39,577 nucleotides of DNA from IMG/VR virus record IMGVR_UViG_3300046512_000372, positions 1 through 39,577 of that record; one strand, given 5' to 3'. Of the stretch, positions 1 through 7,277 are shown piece after piece. The stretch's first letter is position 1. Each line of letters opens with the position of its first letter. Both the position numbers and the translations under genes were made by a program. Origin of the DNA: a virus. The notes under the pieces were generated by a model. It had not been told where the DNA came from. It saw only the letters and a list, made by a program, of their open reading frames with translations, and ran no database searches.

Positions 1-729
1 ATGGGAAGACTTTCCGGCAAGACCGCCCTGGTCACGGCCGCCGCCCAAGGCATCGGCAAGGCCAGCGCCGAGCTCTACGCCCGCGAAGGCGCGCGGGTGA
101 TCGCCACCGACATCAACGACGCCCTGCTCGCCGAGGTCATCGGCTGCGAGACCCGTCGCCTGGACGTGCTGGATCCCCAGGCCATCCTCGACCTGGCCGC
201 CGAGCTGGGACCGGTCGACGTGCTGTTCAACTGCGCCGGCGTGGTCCACAGCGGCACGATCCTGGACTGCGACGAGACTGCCTGGGCGTTTTCCACCGAC
301 CTGAACGTCACCGCCCAGTACCGGATGATCCGCGCCTTCCTGCCGGCCATGCTGGCCTCGGGCGGCGGCTCGATCGTCAACATGGCCTCGGTTGCCAGCT
401 CGATCAAAGGCGTGCCCGGGCGCTTCGCCTACGGCGCCACCAAGGCCGCGGTGATCGGCCTGACCAAGGCCGTGGCGGCGGACTTCGTCGGCCAGGGCGT
501 GCGCTGCAACGCCATCTGCCCCGGCACCGTGGAGACCCCGTCGCTGAACCAGCGTCTGGCCGACACCGGCGACTACGAAGCCGCCCGAGCGGCCTTCACC
601 GCCCGCCAGCCGATGGGCCGCCTGGGCAAGCCCGAGGAACTGGCGCAACTGGCCCTCTACCTGGCCAGCGACGAGTCGTCCTTCACCACCGGCCAGATCC
701 ACATCATCGACGGCGGCTGGATCAACTGA
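1..729 (+). CDS. Short-chain dehydrogenase/reductase, DHRS6/BDH2-like
   Basis: Cytosolic NAD-dependent oxidoreductase of the classical SDR family, 242 aa, a normal length. The Rossmann dinucleotide motif is TAAAQGIG (residues 12-19). Asp37 ends the second strand (VIATD), which favours NAD over NADP. NCAG is at 77-80, Asn102 and Ser133 fit the catalytic tetrad, and YGATK (Tyr144, Lys148) is the active-site YxxxK. The sequence closely resembles the DHRS6 group (3-hydroxybutyrate or 4-oxo-L-proline reductase) and sugar-acid dehydrogenases, so the substrate cannot be fixed from sequence. The ATG is the first base of the window, so upstream regulation is not visible. It is the only host chromosomal gene here and ends just before the prophage attachment site; it is not part of the phage. 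Confidence 0.9.
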   Translation: MGRLSGKTALVTAAAQGIGKASAELYAREGARVIATDINDALLAEVIGCETRRLDVLDPQAILDLAAELGPVDVLFNCAGVVHSGTILDCDETAWAFSTDLNVTAQYRMIRAFLPAMLASGGGSIVNMASVASSIKGVPGRFAYGATKAAVIGLTKAVAADFVGQGVRCNAICPGTVETPSLNQRLADTGDYEAARAAFTARQPMGRLGKPEELAQLALYLASDESSFTTGQIHIIDGGWIN

Positions 730-765
730 TCCAGGCCGGGCGGAAATCTAGGATTTTGGAGAAGC

Positions 766-813
766 TGGCGCACCCGACACGATTCGAACGTGTGACCTTT
801 GCCTTCGGAGGGC
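766..813 (-). other. attL: 3' fragment of tRNA-Arg(CCG)
   Basis: Read on the minus strand this gives an anticodon loop CTCCGAA (anticodon CCG), a T-arm ACACG-TTCGAAT-CGTGT, an acceptor strand CGGGTGC, a discriminator G and an encoded CCA (766-768). The 5' half is missing: to the right of ~814 the sequence passes straight into the end of the integrase gene, and the 5' side of the anticodon stem no longer pairs. This is the usual left junction of a phage integrated into a tRNA 3' end. An intact tRNA-Arg is expected at attR, beyond the right edge of the window. The exact core length cannot be set without attR. Confidence 0.85.
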
Positions 814-817
814 GAAG

Positions 818-1996
818 TTAGGCCTTCTTACGTGGTTGTTTTGGCGGGGAAAACTCGGCTTCGGGGTTCTCGGCTCCGGGACTATTCCGGGAGTTTATGG
901 CAGCGCGGACGCCCGCTTTCAGGGCGTGGGCATAGACCAGCGTGGACTTGATGTCGGCGTGGCCTAGCAGGTCCTGGGTCGCCGCCAGGTCGCCGGTCCT
1001 GGCCAGGAAGTCGGTCCCGACGTGGTGGCGGATGCTGTGGATGAGGCGGCTGTGATCGACGCCGGCGCCCTCGGCGGCCTTACGCAGGCGGCTCTGCATG
1101 GCGCTGTACGAGACCGTCACCAGGTCGCCCTTCTCGTCGCGCTCAATCCAGATGGTGTCGAGGTCGGCGGCCTGGGCGATGCCGGCGCGGGCCGCGATCT
1201 GGCGGGCGTCGACCAGGCGCAGCGGCATCAGCATGGGCTTGCCGCCCTTGCGCTTGTTGATGGCGACGCTGGGTCCGTCGGGGGTGTCGGGCAGGTAGGC
1301 GGAGGGCTTGAAGAACAGCTCGCCGAAGCGCAGGCCATAGGCCAGCAGCAGCTCCAGGGCGAACCGCTCGGTGGGGCCGCACGCGTCCGCCCAGGCCTGC
1401 TGATAGGGGTCGGAGAAATGGCGGATATCAGTCTCGGCCTCTGGGAGGGCGAGCGTCTTCCAATCGATCTTTTGCAGGCCCTTCACCTGCCACACGTTCT
1501 CGGCTCGGTTCAGGATCGGGCGTATGCGTTTGATGATGTCGCTGTTCACCGTGTCGTTCGACAGGGTGTAGCGCTCGGCCTTTACGACGGCCCCTCGCTT
1601 GGCGATGGCGCCGCATGGCTTGCGCGGAACATCGAAGCCCCGCGTATAGGTCTCGCCCCGGCGTCGCTCGATGGCCCGAGCGATAGTCTTGGTGTCGACC
1701 TCTTCGAGAGGCGTCTGCGGGCCGATCAGGCGCACGGCGATGGCCAGTCGATGGTGCAGGATGCGGGCGGAGGCGCGATGCTGACCGACCTCTTGCCACC
1801 AGCGGCCGGCGGCGACATCCAGGGTTAGGCGGTCGCTCGCGGCGGGGAGCCCGAGCGCGACCCTTTCGCGCTCTTTCCGTTCGAAGGCCTCGGCTTTCCG
1901 GAGGGTTTCCATCCCGGTAGAGCCGTGAAAGCGACGACCTTTGAACTGGAAGTCGTAGGCATAGAAACGGCTTTTCGCGGGCTTGTAGACAGACAT
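818..1996 (-). CDS. int: Tyrosine recombinase, phage integrase
   Basis: Site-specific recombinase of 392 aa that would integrate and excise the phage at tRNA-Arg. An Arm/SAM-like N-terminal region (1-200) precedes the catalytic domain. The catalytic residues are visible: Arg223 in AYGLRFGELF, a lysine-rich beta-hairpin near 249-253, His320 and Arg323 in HSIRHH, His346 in LLGHADIKST and nucleophile Tyr355. The stop codon lies only ~5 bases from the tRNA fragment, the usual int-att arrangement. The chosen ATG (1994-1996) lies inside the overlapping excisionase-like frame and has only a weak, distant purine-rich upstream stretch, so expression may be coupled to the upstream gene. All catalytic residues are present. 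Confidence 0.95.
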   Translation of the reverse strand: MSVYKPAKSRFYAYDFQFKGRRFHGSTGMETLRKAEAFERKERERVALGLPAASDRLTLDVAAGRWWQEVGQHRASARILHHRLAIAVRLIGPQTPLEEVDTKTIARAIERRRGETYTRGFDVPRKPCGAIAKRGAVVKAERYTLSNDTVNSDIIKRIRPILNRAENVWQVKGLQKIDWKTLALPEAETDIRHFSDPYQQAWADACGPTERFALELLLAYGLRFGELFFKPSAYLPDTPDGPSVAINKRKGGKPMLMPLRLVDARQIAARAGIAQAADLDTIWIERDEKGDLVTVSYSAMQSRLRKAAEGAGVDHSRLIHSIRHHVGTDFLARTGDLAATQDLLGHADIKSTLVYAHALKAGVRAAINSRNSPGAENPEAEFSPPKQPRKKA

Positions 1997-2217
1997 TGCC
2001 CCGAGGGTCCTTCGGTCAGGTAGTGGCGGAGGTCGGCTTCGCGATAGCGCCGCGTCGAGCCGACCAGCGCCGCCCGGATGATAAGGGCGTCACTGAGAGA
2101 CCGAAGAGTGCGGACGTCAAGTCCCAGCAATGACGCGGCGTCCGAACTTGTCGCCAGCGCGCCCTTGGCGAAAACCTCGGCGAAGCGGGCCTCGGTGATG
2201 GGGCCAAGGTCAGTCAT
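1825..2217 (-). CDS. Excisionase-like winged-helix protein
   Basis: A 130-aa open frame just upstream of int. The N-terminal ~70 residues look like a MerR/excisionase-type winged helix: SDAASLLGLDVRTLRSLSDA as helix-turn-helix, then STRRYREADLRHYL as wing and helix. This fits a recombination directionality factor or int regulator that binds near attP. The C-terminal part (from ~74) overlaps int out of frame for 172 bases and is Ser/Pro/Lys-rich low-complexity sequence, so only the N-terminal domain is likely folded. There is no in-frame stop before int starts. The long overlap is odd (see findings). Family by motif only; role inferred from position. Confidence 0.6.
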   Translation of the reverse strand: MTDLGPITEARFAEVFAKGALATSSDAASLLGLDVRTLRSLSDALIIRAALVGSTRRYREADLRHYLTEGPSGQCLSTSPRKAVSMPTTSSSKVVAFTALPGWKPSGKPRPSNGKSAKGSRSGSPPRATA

Positions 2218-2281
2218 GGACGCACGTCGTCGGCTTGACCGGGCCTGCCCTCTCCCTCAAGCCTAAGAGGGGGGTGCGAAC

Positions 2282-2884
2282 ATGAACATTTTCGAAGCAA
2301 TCAACGCGACGCTGAAGAACAATGAGCACCTCAGCGGCTGGGCGCAGTTTCTCGGCGCAATGATTGCCCTTGGCGTCACCTACCTGACCGCCAACCTTCC
2401 GATCTGGGCCATGCAGCGCCAAGAACGGGACCGGCTGGCTAACCTTGACGCTTCGGCCAAGCGCCTTCTCGACGCGTCGGCGAAGACGTCGCAGCGCGCT
2501 GCGATCCTTTTGACCATCAGCGGCTACGGCCCAATCAACGCTCAGAGCGTTGCCTACGTACTCGCTGGGTCGGTCGATGCCCTTGAACGATTCCCCGTCC
2601 ATGACCTCGCTGACCAGTCGAGTCCCAATTCTCTCGCCGCGCGCATCGGCTATATGGTTTCTGCCCTGCGGGATGCGATGCACGCGGTTCAGACGCACGC
2701 CTCGGCGGTTCGGGAAACTTGGGGCATGCCAGACGAGGGCAGAACCACGGCGCTGCAACAGCTGATGGATTTCAACGTGACGGTGACTGCCGCCATCGCG
2801 AAGGGTGTCGAGCCGGTGTTTACGGGGCCGAGCGCGGAACATCAGGCCACCGCCCAGACCAAAACCTCGTCACCCGACCGGTAG
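2282..2884 (+). CDS. Membrane-anchored protein of unknown function
   Basis: A 200-aa protein with a good ribosome binding site (AGAGGGGGG before the ATG). One hydrophobic segment lies at about residues 21-43 (WAQFLGAMIALGVTYLTANL), followed by a basic, charged and probably helical stretch (QRQERDRLANLDASAKRLLDASAK). The rest is soluble and mostly helical, with a disordered tail (EHQATAQTKTSSPDR). It is the only plus-strand gene in the left arm. It is divergent from the excisionase-like gene and its 3' end overlaps the convergent HNH gene by 43 bases. Base composition is somewhat less GC-rich than its neighbours. This position, between int and the early operon and on the opposite strand, is typical of cargo expressed in the lysogen. 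I do not recognise the family. Confidence 0.65.
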   Translation: MNIFEAINATLKNNEHLSGWAQFLGAMIALGVTYLTANLPIWAMQRQERDRLANLDASAKRLLDASAKTSQRAAILLTISGYGPINAQSVAYVLAGSVDALERFPVHDLADQSSPNSLAARIGYMVSALRDAMHAVQTHASAVRETWGMPDEGRTTALQQLMDFNVTVTAAIAKGVEPVFTGPSAEHQATAQTKTSSPDR

Positions 2885-3255
2885 TCGGGTTTGACGGGGT
2901 CGGTTTCCTGGATCTCGAACAGGTCAGGCGTCGGCCCAGCCGCCGCCTTGCGGCGCGTCTCGCGCGCTGTCGCGGCATGGTGCGCGGCGTCATAGGTCAG
3001 GTGGCAGCGCTGGCACCAGGCCTTGAGGTTGGGCCGGTCGCCGGGCGCGCCGACGTTCTCCGGAACGTGGTCCAGATGGGCGACGGTCAGCACCACCCGC
3101 GAGAACGTGACGGGGTGTTCCTCGCCGTTCCAGGCTCGGCAGTCCGGATAGGCCGGCGAGCCCTCGCAGCGGCCGCCCGCGCGGGCGCGGACCTCCAGGC
3201 TGATCGCCTTCCAATCGGCCGGATAGCGGGCGCGGTTTTCGGGGCGGATCGGCAT
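2842..3255 (-). CDS. HNH nuclease-like protein
   Basis: A 137-aa protein, last gene of the leftward early operon. The HNH/beta-beta-alpha-metal signature is visible: VLTVAHLDHVPEN supplies the His-x-Asp-His element, NLKAWCQRCHLTYDAAHH gives the Asn and zinc cysteines, and an earlier Cys pair (GRCEG, PDCRAW) could complete a zinc site. It probably cuts or nicks DNA; the target is unknown. The start ATG lies directly after the stop of the upstream gene (one base between). The C-terminal region contains GPTPDLFEIQ, closely matching the C-terminus of the upstream neighbour (APTPDLFG). The tail overlaps the convergent membrane-protein gene. Confidence 0.8.
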   Translation of the reverse strand: MPIRPENRARYPADWKAISLEVRARAGGRCEGSPAYPDCRAWNGEEHPVTFSRVVLTVAHLDHVPENVGAPGDRPNLKAWCQRCHLTYDAAHHAATARETRRKAAAGPTPDLFEIQETDPVKPDYRSGDEVLVWAVA

Positions 3256-3256
3256 G

Positions 3257-3541
3257 TCAGGTGGTCCCGAACAGGTCAGGCGTGGGCGCCTCGCCCGGCT
3301 GCTGGGCGATCCAGGCTTGAGCCTCGCGCGCTGCAGCGACGTACTCTGCGCTGGGGCGACCGGTGATTTCCTGGCCTGGTTGATAGCAGCGCCAGATTCG
3401 GCGTTGGATCGCGGGCGGCAGGCGGAACCAATGCGGCTTGCAGCCCCACATGGCCGGTGGAACCTGGCGGGTGCAGCCGGGCCAATGGCAGTGGTGGTCT
3501 CGGCTCTGCCCCTGGCTGCGCACGTAGTCGGCCTTGGTCAT
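3257..3541 (-). CDS. Small CCCH zinc-binding protein
   Basis: A 94-aa protein beginning MTKADYVRSQGQSRDHHCHW, chosen because this ATG overlaps the stop of the upstream small membrane gene (ATGA). Cys18-x4-Cys23-x10-Cys34-x2-His37 forms a plausible zinc knuckle at the N-terminus, with an aromatic patch (KPHWFRLP). The C-terminal half is helical and ends in APTPDLFGTT, a peptide shared with the downstream HNH protein. Similar small zinc proteins are common in early regions of alphaproteobacterial phages. No specific function can be assigned. Confidence 0.7.
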   Translation of the reverse strand: MTKADYVRSQGQSRDHHCHWPGCTRQVPPAMWGCKPHWFRLPPAIQRRIWRCYQPGQEITGRPSAEYVAAAREAQAWIAQQPGEAPTPDLFGTT

Positions 3542-3630
3542 CCGAACACCTCGCGGCAGGCGCGGATGATCAGCGCCCACAGAGCGAGCGCGACCACGAC
3601 CACCAGCAGTCGGGCGGTTCCCTTGGTCAC
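3538..3630 (-). CDS. 30-aa single-span membrane peptide
   Basis: GTG-started gene encoding MTKGTARLLVVVVALALWALIIRACREVFG. An AGGAGG Shine-Dalgarno sits 7 bases before the GTG and lies inside the end of the upstream gene. The GTG overlaps that gene's TGA (GTGA), and its own TGA overlaps the next ATG (ATGA). One transmembrane helix spans most of the peptide, with a positive N-terminus. Its two translational couplings and good SD argue that it is real despite its size. Its role is unknown; it is one of three such peptides in this operon. Confidence 0.7.
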   Translation of the reverse strand: MTKGTARLLVVVVALALWALIIRACREVFG

Positions 3631-4124
3631 GCCGCGTCCTCCTGGGGAGGGCTGTAGCCGTCCTCGTCGACGCGGGCGGGGATCACGGGCGGCGGCGCCG
3701 TCGGCCAGCCCCGCGCCCAGCAGAACGCGGCATACGCGGCCACGTCGAGCGGATCGCCCTTGGCCACGTGCGCCGACAGCTCGCGGCGGCACTCGTGTTC
3801 CCATTCCCGCGTCTTCCACTCCAGGTTCCAGCCGTACTTGATCTCGGAAGCTCGCAGCTTGCCGGCCAGGGCACGGGCGAAGCTGGCGACCAGTTCCAGG
3901 GTGTCGCGATGCAGGCCCGCCTGGGGGATGTTCATGTGGTGGGCGTACAGCCGCTCTGGCTGGGCGATGGCCAGCACCAAGGGCCAGGCGTGGTCGAAGC
4001 CGAACGGCGGCTGGGGCAGGCCGTAGCGGTCCATGTCTTGGTGCTGAGCGCAGGCTTCGAGCCACGACGCGATGGCCGTCAAGGCGTCCGCTTCCGGCAT
4101 GGTGGACAGGTCGGCGACGGCCAT
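3627..4124 (-). CDS. Conserved-looking early phage protein, unknown
   Basis: A 165-aa soluble protein, MAVADLSTMPEADALTAIAS onward, two bases after the stop of the upstream gene. It is rich in Trp and His (WKTREWEHE, PFGFDHAWPLVLAIAQPERLYAHHMNIP) and predicted mainly helical, with a flexible Pro/Asp-rich tail (ARVDEDGYSPPQEDAA) that holds the Shine-Dalgarno of the next small gene. There is no membrane segment or signal peptide. I do not recognise a family. Its place in the coupled early operon suggests a takeover or replication-support function, which is inference from context only. Confidence 0.7.
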   Translation of the reverse strand: MAVADLSTMPEADALTAIASWLEACAQHQDMDRYGLPQPPFGFDHAWPLVLAIAQPERLYAHHMNIPQAGLHRDTLELVASFARALAGKLRASEIKYGWNLEWKTREWEHECRRELSAHVAKGDPLDVAAYAAFCWARGWPTAPPPVIPARVDEDGYSPPQEDAA

Positions 4125-4126
4125 GG

Positions 4127-4549
4127 TCAGGCCGCCTTGCCGATGACCGGCACGTCGGGGTTGGCGACGTCCAGCGCGCGGCGCAGGGCGTGGACGCCCC
4201 GGCCTTCGAGGAAGGCCCAGCCGAGGAAGCGCGATTGCTCGCCGTCGTCGATGGCGAACAGCGACACGCCCTGGCGGGGTTCGGCCTCGCCGAAGACGTG
4301 GATTTCGGCGTCGAAGGCCTGCAGGCCGCCGCCCTTGCGGTCGCGGTGGATGGTGGCCACGAGGTCGGCGAGGCTGGCCAGCAGCACCGGCTTGTCGTTC
4401 GGGTCGGTGGGCTTACGGGCGAGGGCGAAGCGGGCGATGATTGGCATGCGGGGTCTCCGAAAGTTGGCGAGGGCGTGGGCCACGAAATCGCCGTGGCGGG
4501 CGCGGTCCTGGGCGCTGGGCGCCCAGGGGTTGGGGGCGGTGCGCGGCAT
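4127..4549 (-). CDS. Early phage protein downstream of the ParB-like gene, unknown
   Basis: A 140-aa protein. The ATG overlaps the stop of the ParB-like gene (ATGA), implying translational coupling. The middle part (PIIARFALARKPTDPNDKPV to DAEIHVFGEAEPRQGVSLFA) reads as alternating beta strands, followed by WAFLEGRGVHALRRALDVAN, probably a small alpha/beta fold. There are no catalytic motifs I can name and no transmembrane segment. An internal Met (PRMPII, residue 35) is a possible alternative start, but the overlap favours the upstream one. It may act with the ParB-like protein because the two are coupled; that is inference. Confidence 0.65.
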   Translation of the reverse strand: MPRTAPNPWAPSAQDRARHGDFVAHALANFRRPRMPIIARFALARKPTDPNDKPVLLASLADLVATIHRDRKGGGLQAFDAEIHVFGEAEPRQGVSLFAIDDGEQSRFLGWAFLEGRGVHALRRALDVANPDVPVIGKAA

Positions 4550-6303
4550 CAGGGCTCGTCGTCCTCCGCCTCGTCGGCGTCGTCTTCGTCCTCGTCTTCG
4601 AGGCCTTCGCCGTCGTCCAAGTCGTCGGGCATCGCCTCGACTTGGTCATCGGCGGGCACCGCGAGGTCGGGGCCGGTGAAGAGCGGCGCGCCGAGGGCGT
4701 AGTTGAGGGCGATGGCCTGGACGCGACGCAGGGCTTCGAAGCCGGGGCCTGGCGCCCAGGCCATCAGCCGGCCCTCGCCATCGTGCAGCACGAGGTTGTC
4801 GCGGTCCTGGGCGACCGTGAACGGACCCTTGAAGCCGAAGGGTTCGAGGATCGTCGACAGCTCGGCGCGGAAGTCGAAGACCAGGCTGTCAGCTAGTGCG
4901 ACGTTGGCCCGGAATTCGAAGTTCCGGACTGCCGCCAGGAAGGCCTGGCCCTCGGCAGCGGCGGCTTCGCGCTTGGCCTGGCCGTCGGCGGCCTCGCGTT
5001 CCCTCAGCTCGCGCCGGGCGGCCGCTTGGGCTTCATCGACCGCATCCTGAGCCGCCTTGGCGTCGGCGAACGCCTGACCTTCCGGCGTCAGCTCGAACGG
5101 ACCATTGAGCCACGGGGTGAGATAGCGGCCTTCGGTGTCGGCCTGCTCGGCGAGGTCCGCGCCGACTGCGGCGGCGCGCAAGGCCAGCAGCGCCGAGGCG
5201 TGGGTCGCTGGCTTCATGAGGTCGGGCAGCAGCGCGGTCAGTTGTGCCCAAGCCTCGTGCGAGCCCAGCTTCACGTGGTGGTGGAAGTCCCAGGCGGTCG
5301 GCTTCTTGATCTCCAGCAGGCCGCGCTTGATCAGCTCGCCCGCCAGCGCGTCCTCTTCGGCCGCCGAGCCGCACTCGCGCGACTGCCACCAGCTGATGGG
5401 CAGCCCGCCCTCCCCTTGCGAGCCGATCCAGGCGACGACCTCGCCCAACATCAGGGCCTCCGCAGCCGTCAGCTCCAGGGGCTTCGGACGCGCCGCGATG
5501 CGCTTCAGCGCCTCGTGCACGGTCAGCTGGCCCTGCTCCATCTGGCGCTTCTCGGTGTCGGTCAGCTTGAGCAAGCGCAGGCGTTGCTGGACAAATTCGC
5601 GCGACTTGCGCTTGGCCTTCTCGGCCATCTGGGCGGTGTTCCAGCCCTCGCGCTTCATCAGCTGGGCGAAGGCCTCGGCCTCTTCGAGCGGGGTCAGGTC
5701 CTCGCGCTGCAGGTTCTCCAGCAGGGCCGCGACCATGTGCTCGCTGTCGTCCAAGCTCTCGACCTTGACGAGGATCGGGAAGTCGCGGTCGAGGTCGCCG
5801 CGCTTGATGGCCAGGCCGACCGCGCGCCAGCGGCGCTCGCCCGCGACCAGCTGGTGGACGGGCAGGCCATCGGCGTTGGGTTCGGCGTCGGGGTCGCGGA
5901 CCTCAAGATTGGTCTTCAGGCCGCGCTCGACGATGTCGGCCGACAGCTCATCCAGGCGGACCTCGTCGAAGGCTTTGCGCGGGTTGAAGTCACCGACGCG
6001 TATTTGACGGTGGAACAGGTAGGCGTAGCCCTCGGGCGGACGAACGGCGTTCGCATCGACCGCCGCCTGGGTCACGCCGTTGGCGCGGTCGAGGGCTTCG
6101 AGCGCCGCCAGCCCGGCCGGGGTCATGGCAACCGGGTTGCGGGTGATCAGCCCGTCCTTCTCCAGCGAGGTCAGGTCGCGCGTCATGTTGCCGGGCAGGC
6201 GCGCCGCCTTTCGCGCGAGGTCGCTGTTGTCGGTGAACCCGCCGGCCTGGATGGCGCGCAGCAGGGGTTCGGCGGAGACGGCAAGCGGAGTCAGGGCGTT
6301 CAT
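4549..6303 (-). CDS. ParB/Spo0J-family DNA-binding protein with extra N-terminal winged helix
   Basis: A 584-aa protein; start MNALTPL chosen for an upstream AGGA. Residues 11-75 look like a winged helix (TDNSDLARKAARLPGNMTRDLTSLEKDGLITRNPVAMTPAGLAAL). Residues 100-210 are a ParB N-terminal domain: NPRK (107-110), the CTP-binding-type GERRWRA (155-161) and ENLQREDLTPLEEA (196-209). A central helix-turn-helix follows (219-245). The long C-terminal half is unassigned and ends in a very acidic tail of ~30 residues. Canonical ParB is ~300 aa and works with ParA on parS sites; no ParA is seen here. Family members bind DNA, spread as CTP-gated clamps, or act as nucleases or transcription factors. 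One copy of the dispersed 15-bp palindrome lies in the linker between the winged helix and the ParB domain (residues 84-88). Confidence 0.85.
   Translation of the reverse strand: MNALTPLAVSAEPLLRAIQAGGFTDNSDLARKAARLPGNMTRDLTSLEKDGLITRNPVAMTPAGLAALEALDRANGVTQAAVDANAVRPPEGYAYLFHRQIRVGDFNPRKAFDEVRLDELSADIVERGLKTNLEVRDPDAEPNADGLPVHQLVAGERRWRAVGLAIKRGDLDRDFPILVKVESLDDSEHMVAALLENLQREDLTPLEEAEAFAQLMKREGWNTAQMAEKAKRKSREFVQQRLRLLKLTDTEKRQMEQGQLTVHEALKRIAARPKPLELTAAEALMLGEVVAWIGSQGEGGLPISWWQSRECGSAAEEDALAGELIKRGLLEIKKPTAWDFHHHVKLGSHEAWAQLTALLPDLMKPATHASALLALRAAAVGADLAEQADTEGRYLTPWLNGPFELTPEGQAFADAKAAQDAVDEAQAAARRELREREAADGQAKREAAAAEGQAFLAAVRNFEFRANVALADSLVFDFRAELSTILEPFGFKGPFTVAQDRDNLVLHDGEGRLMAWAPGPGFEALRRVQAIALNYALGAPLFTGPDLAVPADDQVEAMPDDLDDGEGLEDEDEDDADEAEDDEP
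6040..6054. repeat. 15-bp palindrome copy, one mismatch
   Basis: ACGAACGGCGTTCGC; arms GCGAACG/CGTTCGC with one change at the outer base. Lies in the ParB-like gene, in the linker after the winged helix, and is read as ANAVR. Confidence 0.8.
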
Positions 6304-6393
6304 CGACTCGGTATCCTGAATTTGGGGAGGGGTTGCGCCCGGCGGCCCCATGCCAGCCGGGCGCGGCCACCTGGGCCGGGGTAGTGGGTAGGG

Positions 6394-7230
6394 TTAGGCG
6401 CTGAGGCGACCGTAGATGCTGGTCAGCTGGACGGCGGTCGTGATGCGGTCGACGACGGCCTTGAACTCGGCCTGGCGCTCCTGCTCCTTGCGCAGCAGCA
6501 TGATGCCCAGGGTCAGGCCCTCGCTCTGCGACTTCTTCCACCGCAGGCGTGCTTCGAGGTCGCGAGCTTCCTCGCCGAAATAGATCGGGATGTTGATGGT
6601 GAAGAGCGTGGGCAGGGTCAGCTTTTCGCCATTCACCGCGCCAAAGGCTTCAGTCGAGGCCTTGATGTCGAAATCGACGTTCTCGCTGTTGGTGCGAACC
6701 TTGGCGCGGAAGTCGACCGTCTCGATGGCGTGGATGCCGTTGACCAGCTCCAGCAGATTGGCGGGGTCGGGGCGGACGAAGTGGCCCCGGTTCTCTTCGA
6801 TGAACCGGGCGAAATCGAGCTGCGACTGCAGCGCGCCGTCGATCTCGTCCCACAGCTGCCATTCCAGCGAGCGCGGCAGTTTCAGCACCGCCTTGTGGGC
6901 GACGTGATCGGCGTCCGTCTGGCCGTGATAGTCGATGGCGGCGACGATGGTGTCGCTGTCGATGTCGGCGAACAGAACCGTGTTGCTGGTCTTGAAGCGG
7001 CCGACGTAGTCGATCAGCGATTCAGCGGTCTGCAGGACAACCGATTGCCGGATGACGTCGGGCTTGACCGTCTTGATCGTGTTCGGCGGCGTCACGTCCT
7101 TGAGTTGGACGTCGATCGGGGCGGCGATGAAGGTCGCGCCCGACGGGGTGGTGATGACCGCCGGGACCTGCGCGCAGGCAAGGGCGAGTTTGGCGATCTG
7201 GCCGGCTTCGGTGTCTTGGTTGATGTTCAT
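6394..7230 (-). CDS. DUF2303 (YfdQ-like) phage protein
   Basis: A 278-aa protein that I recognise as DUF2303, the family of E. coli prophage YfdQ, by its overall pattern: ADIDSDTIVAAIDYH, RSLEWQLWDEIDG, QLDFARFIEENRGHF, then a beta-rich C-terminus with TLPTLFTINIPIYFGE and RLRWKKSQSEGLTLGI. No signal peptide or membrane span; probably cytosolic. The biochemical role of the family is not established. It is commonly found in early phage operons beside recombination, ParB-like or DNA-metabolism genes, as here, directly upstream of the ParB-like gene. An internal duplication or paralogy with capsid-like folds has not been tested. Confidence 0.8.
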   Translation of the reverse strand: MNINQDTEAGQIAKLALACAQVPAVITTPSGATFIAAPIDVQLKDVTPPNTIKTVKPDVIRQSVVLQTAESLIDYVGRFKTSNTVLFADIDSDTIVAAIDYHGQTDADHVAHKAVLKLPRSLEWQLWDEIDGALQSQLDFARFIEENRGHFVRPDPANLLELVNGIHAIETVDFRAKVRTNSENVDFDIKASTEAFGAVNGEKLTLPTLFTINIPIYFGEEARDLEARLRWKKSQSEGLTLGIMLLRKEQERQAEFKAVVDRITTAVQLTSIYGRLSA

Positions 7231-7277
7231 GGTCAGGGCTCTCTTGGGGGTGAAGGGGGGGGGGATGTCGCGGGCAG

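Noticed and set aside
2210-2842. Minus-strand frame of 210 codons opposite the membrane protein at 2282-2884.
   Set aside because: The plus-strand frame has a strong Shine-Dalgarno, a transmembrane segment and normal composition; the antisense one begins MFRARPRKHRLD and has none.
7255-7264. Run of ten G.
   Set aside because: It lies between genes and has no frame effect; phase variation is not supported.
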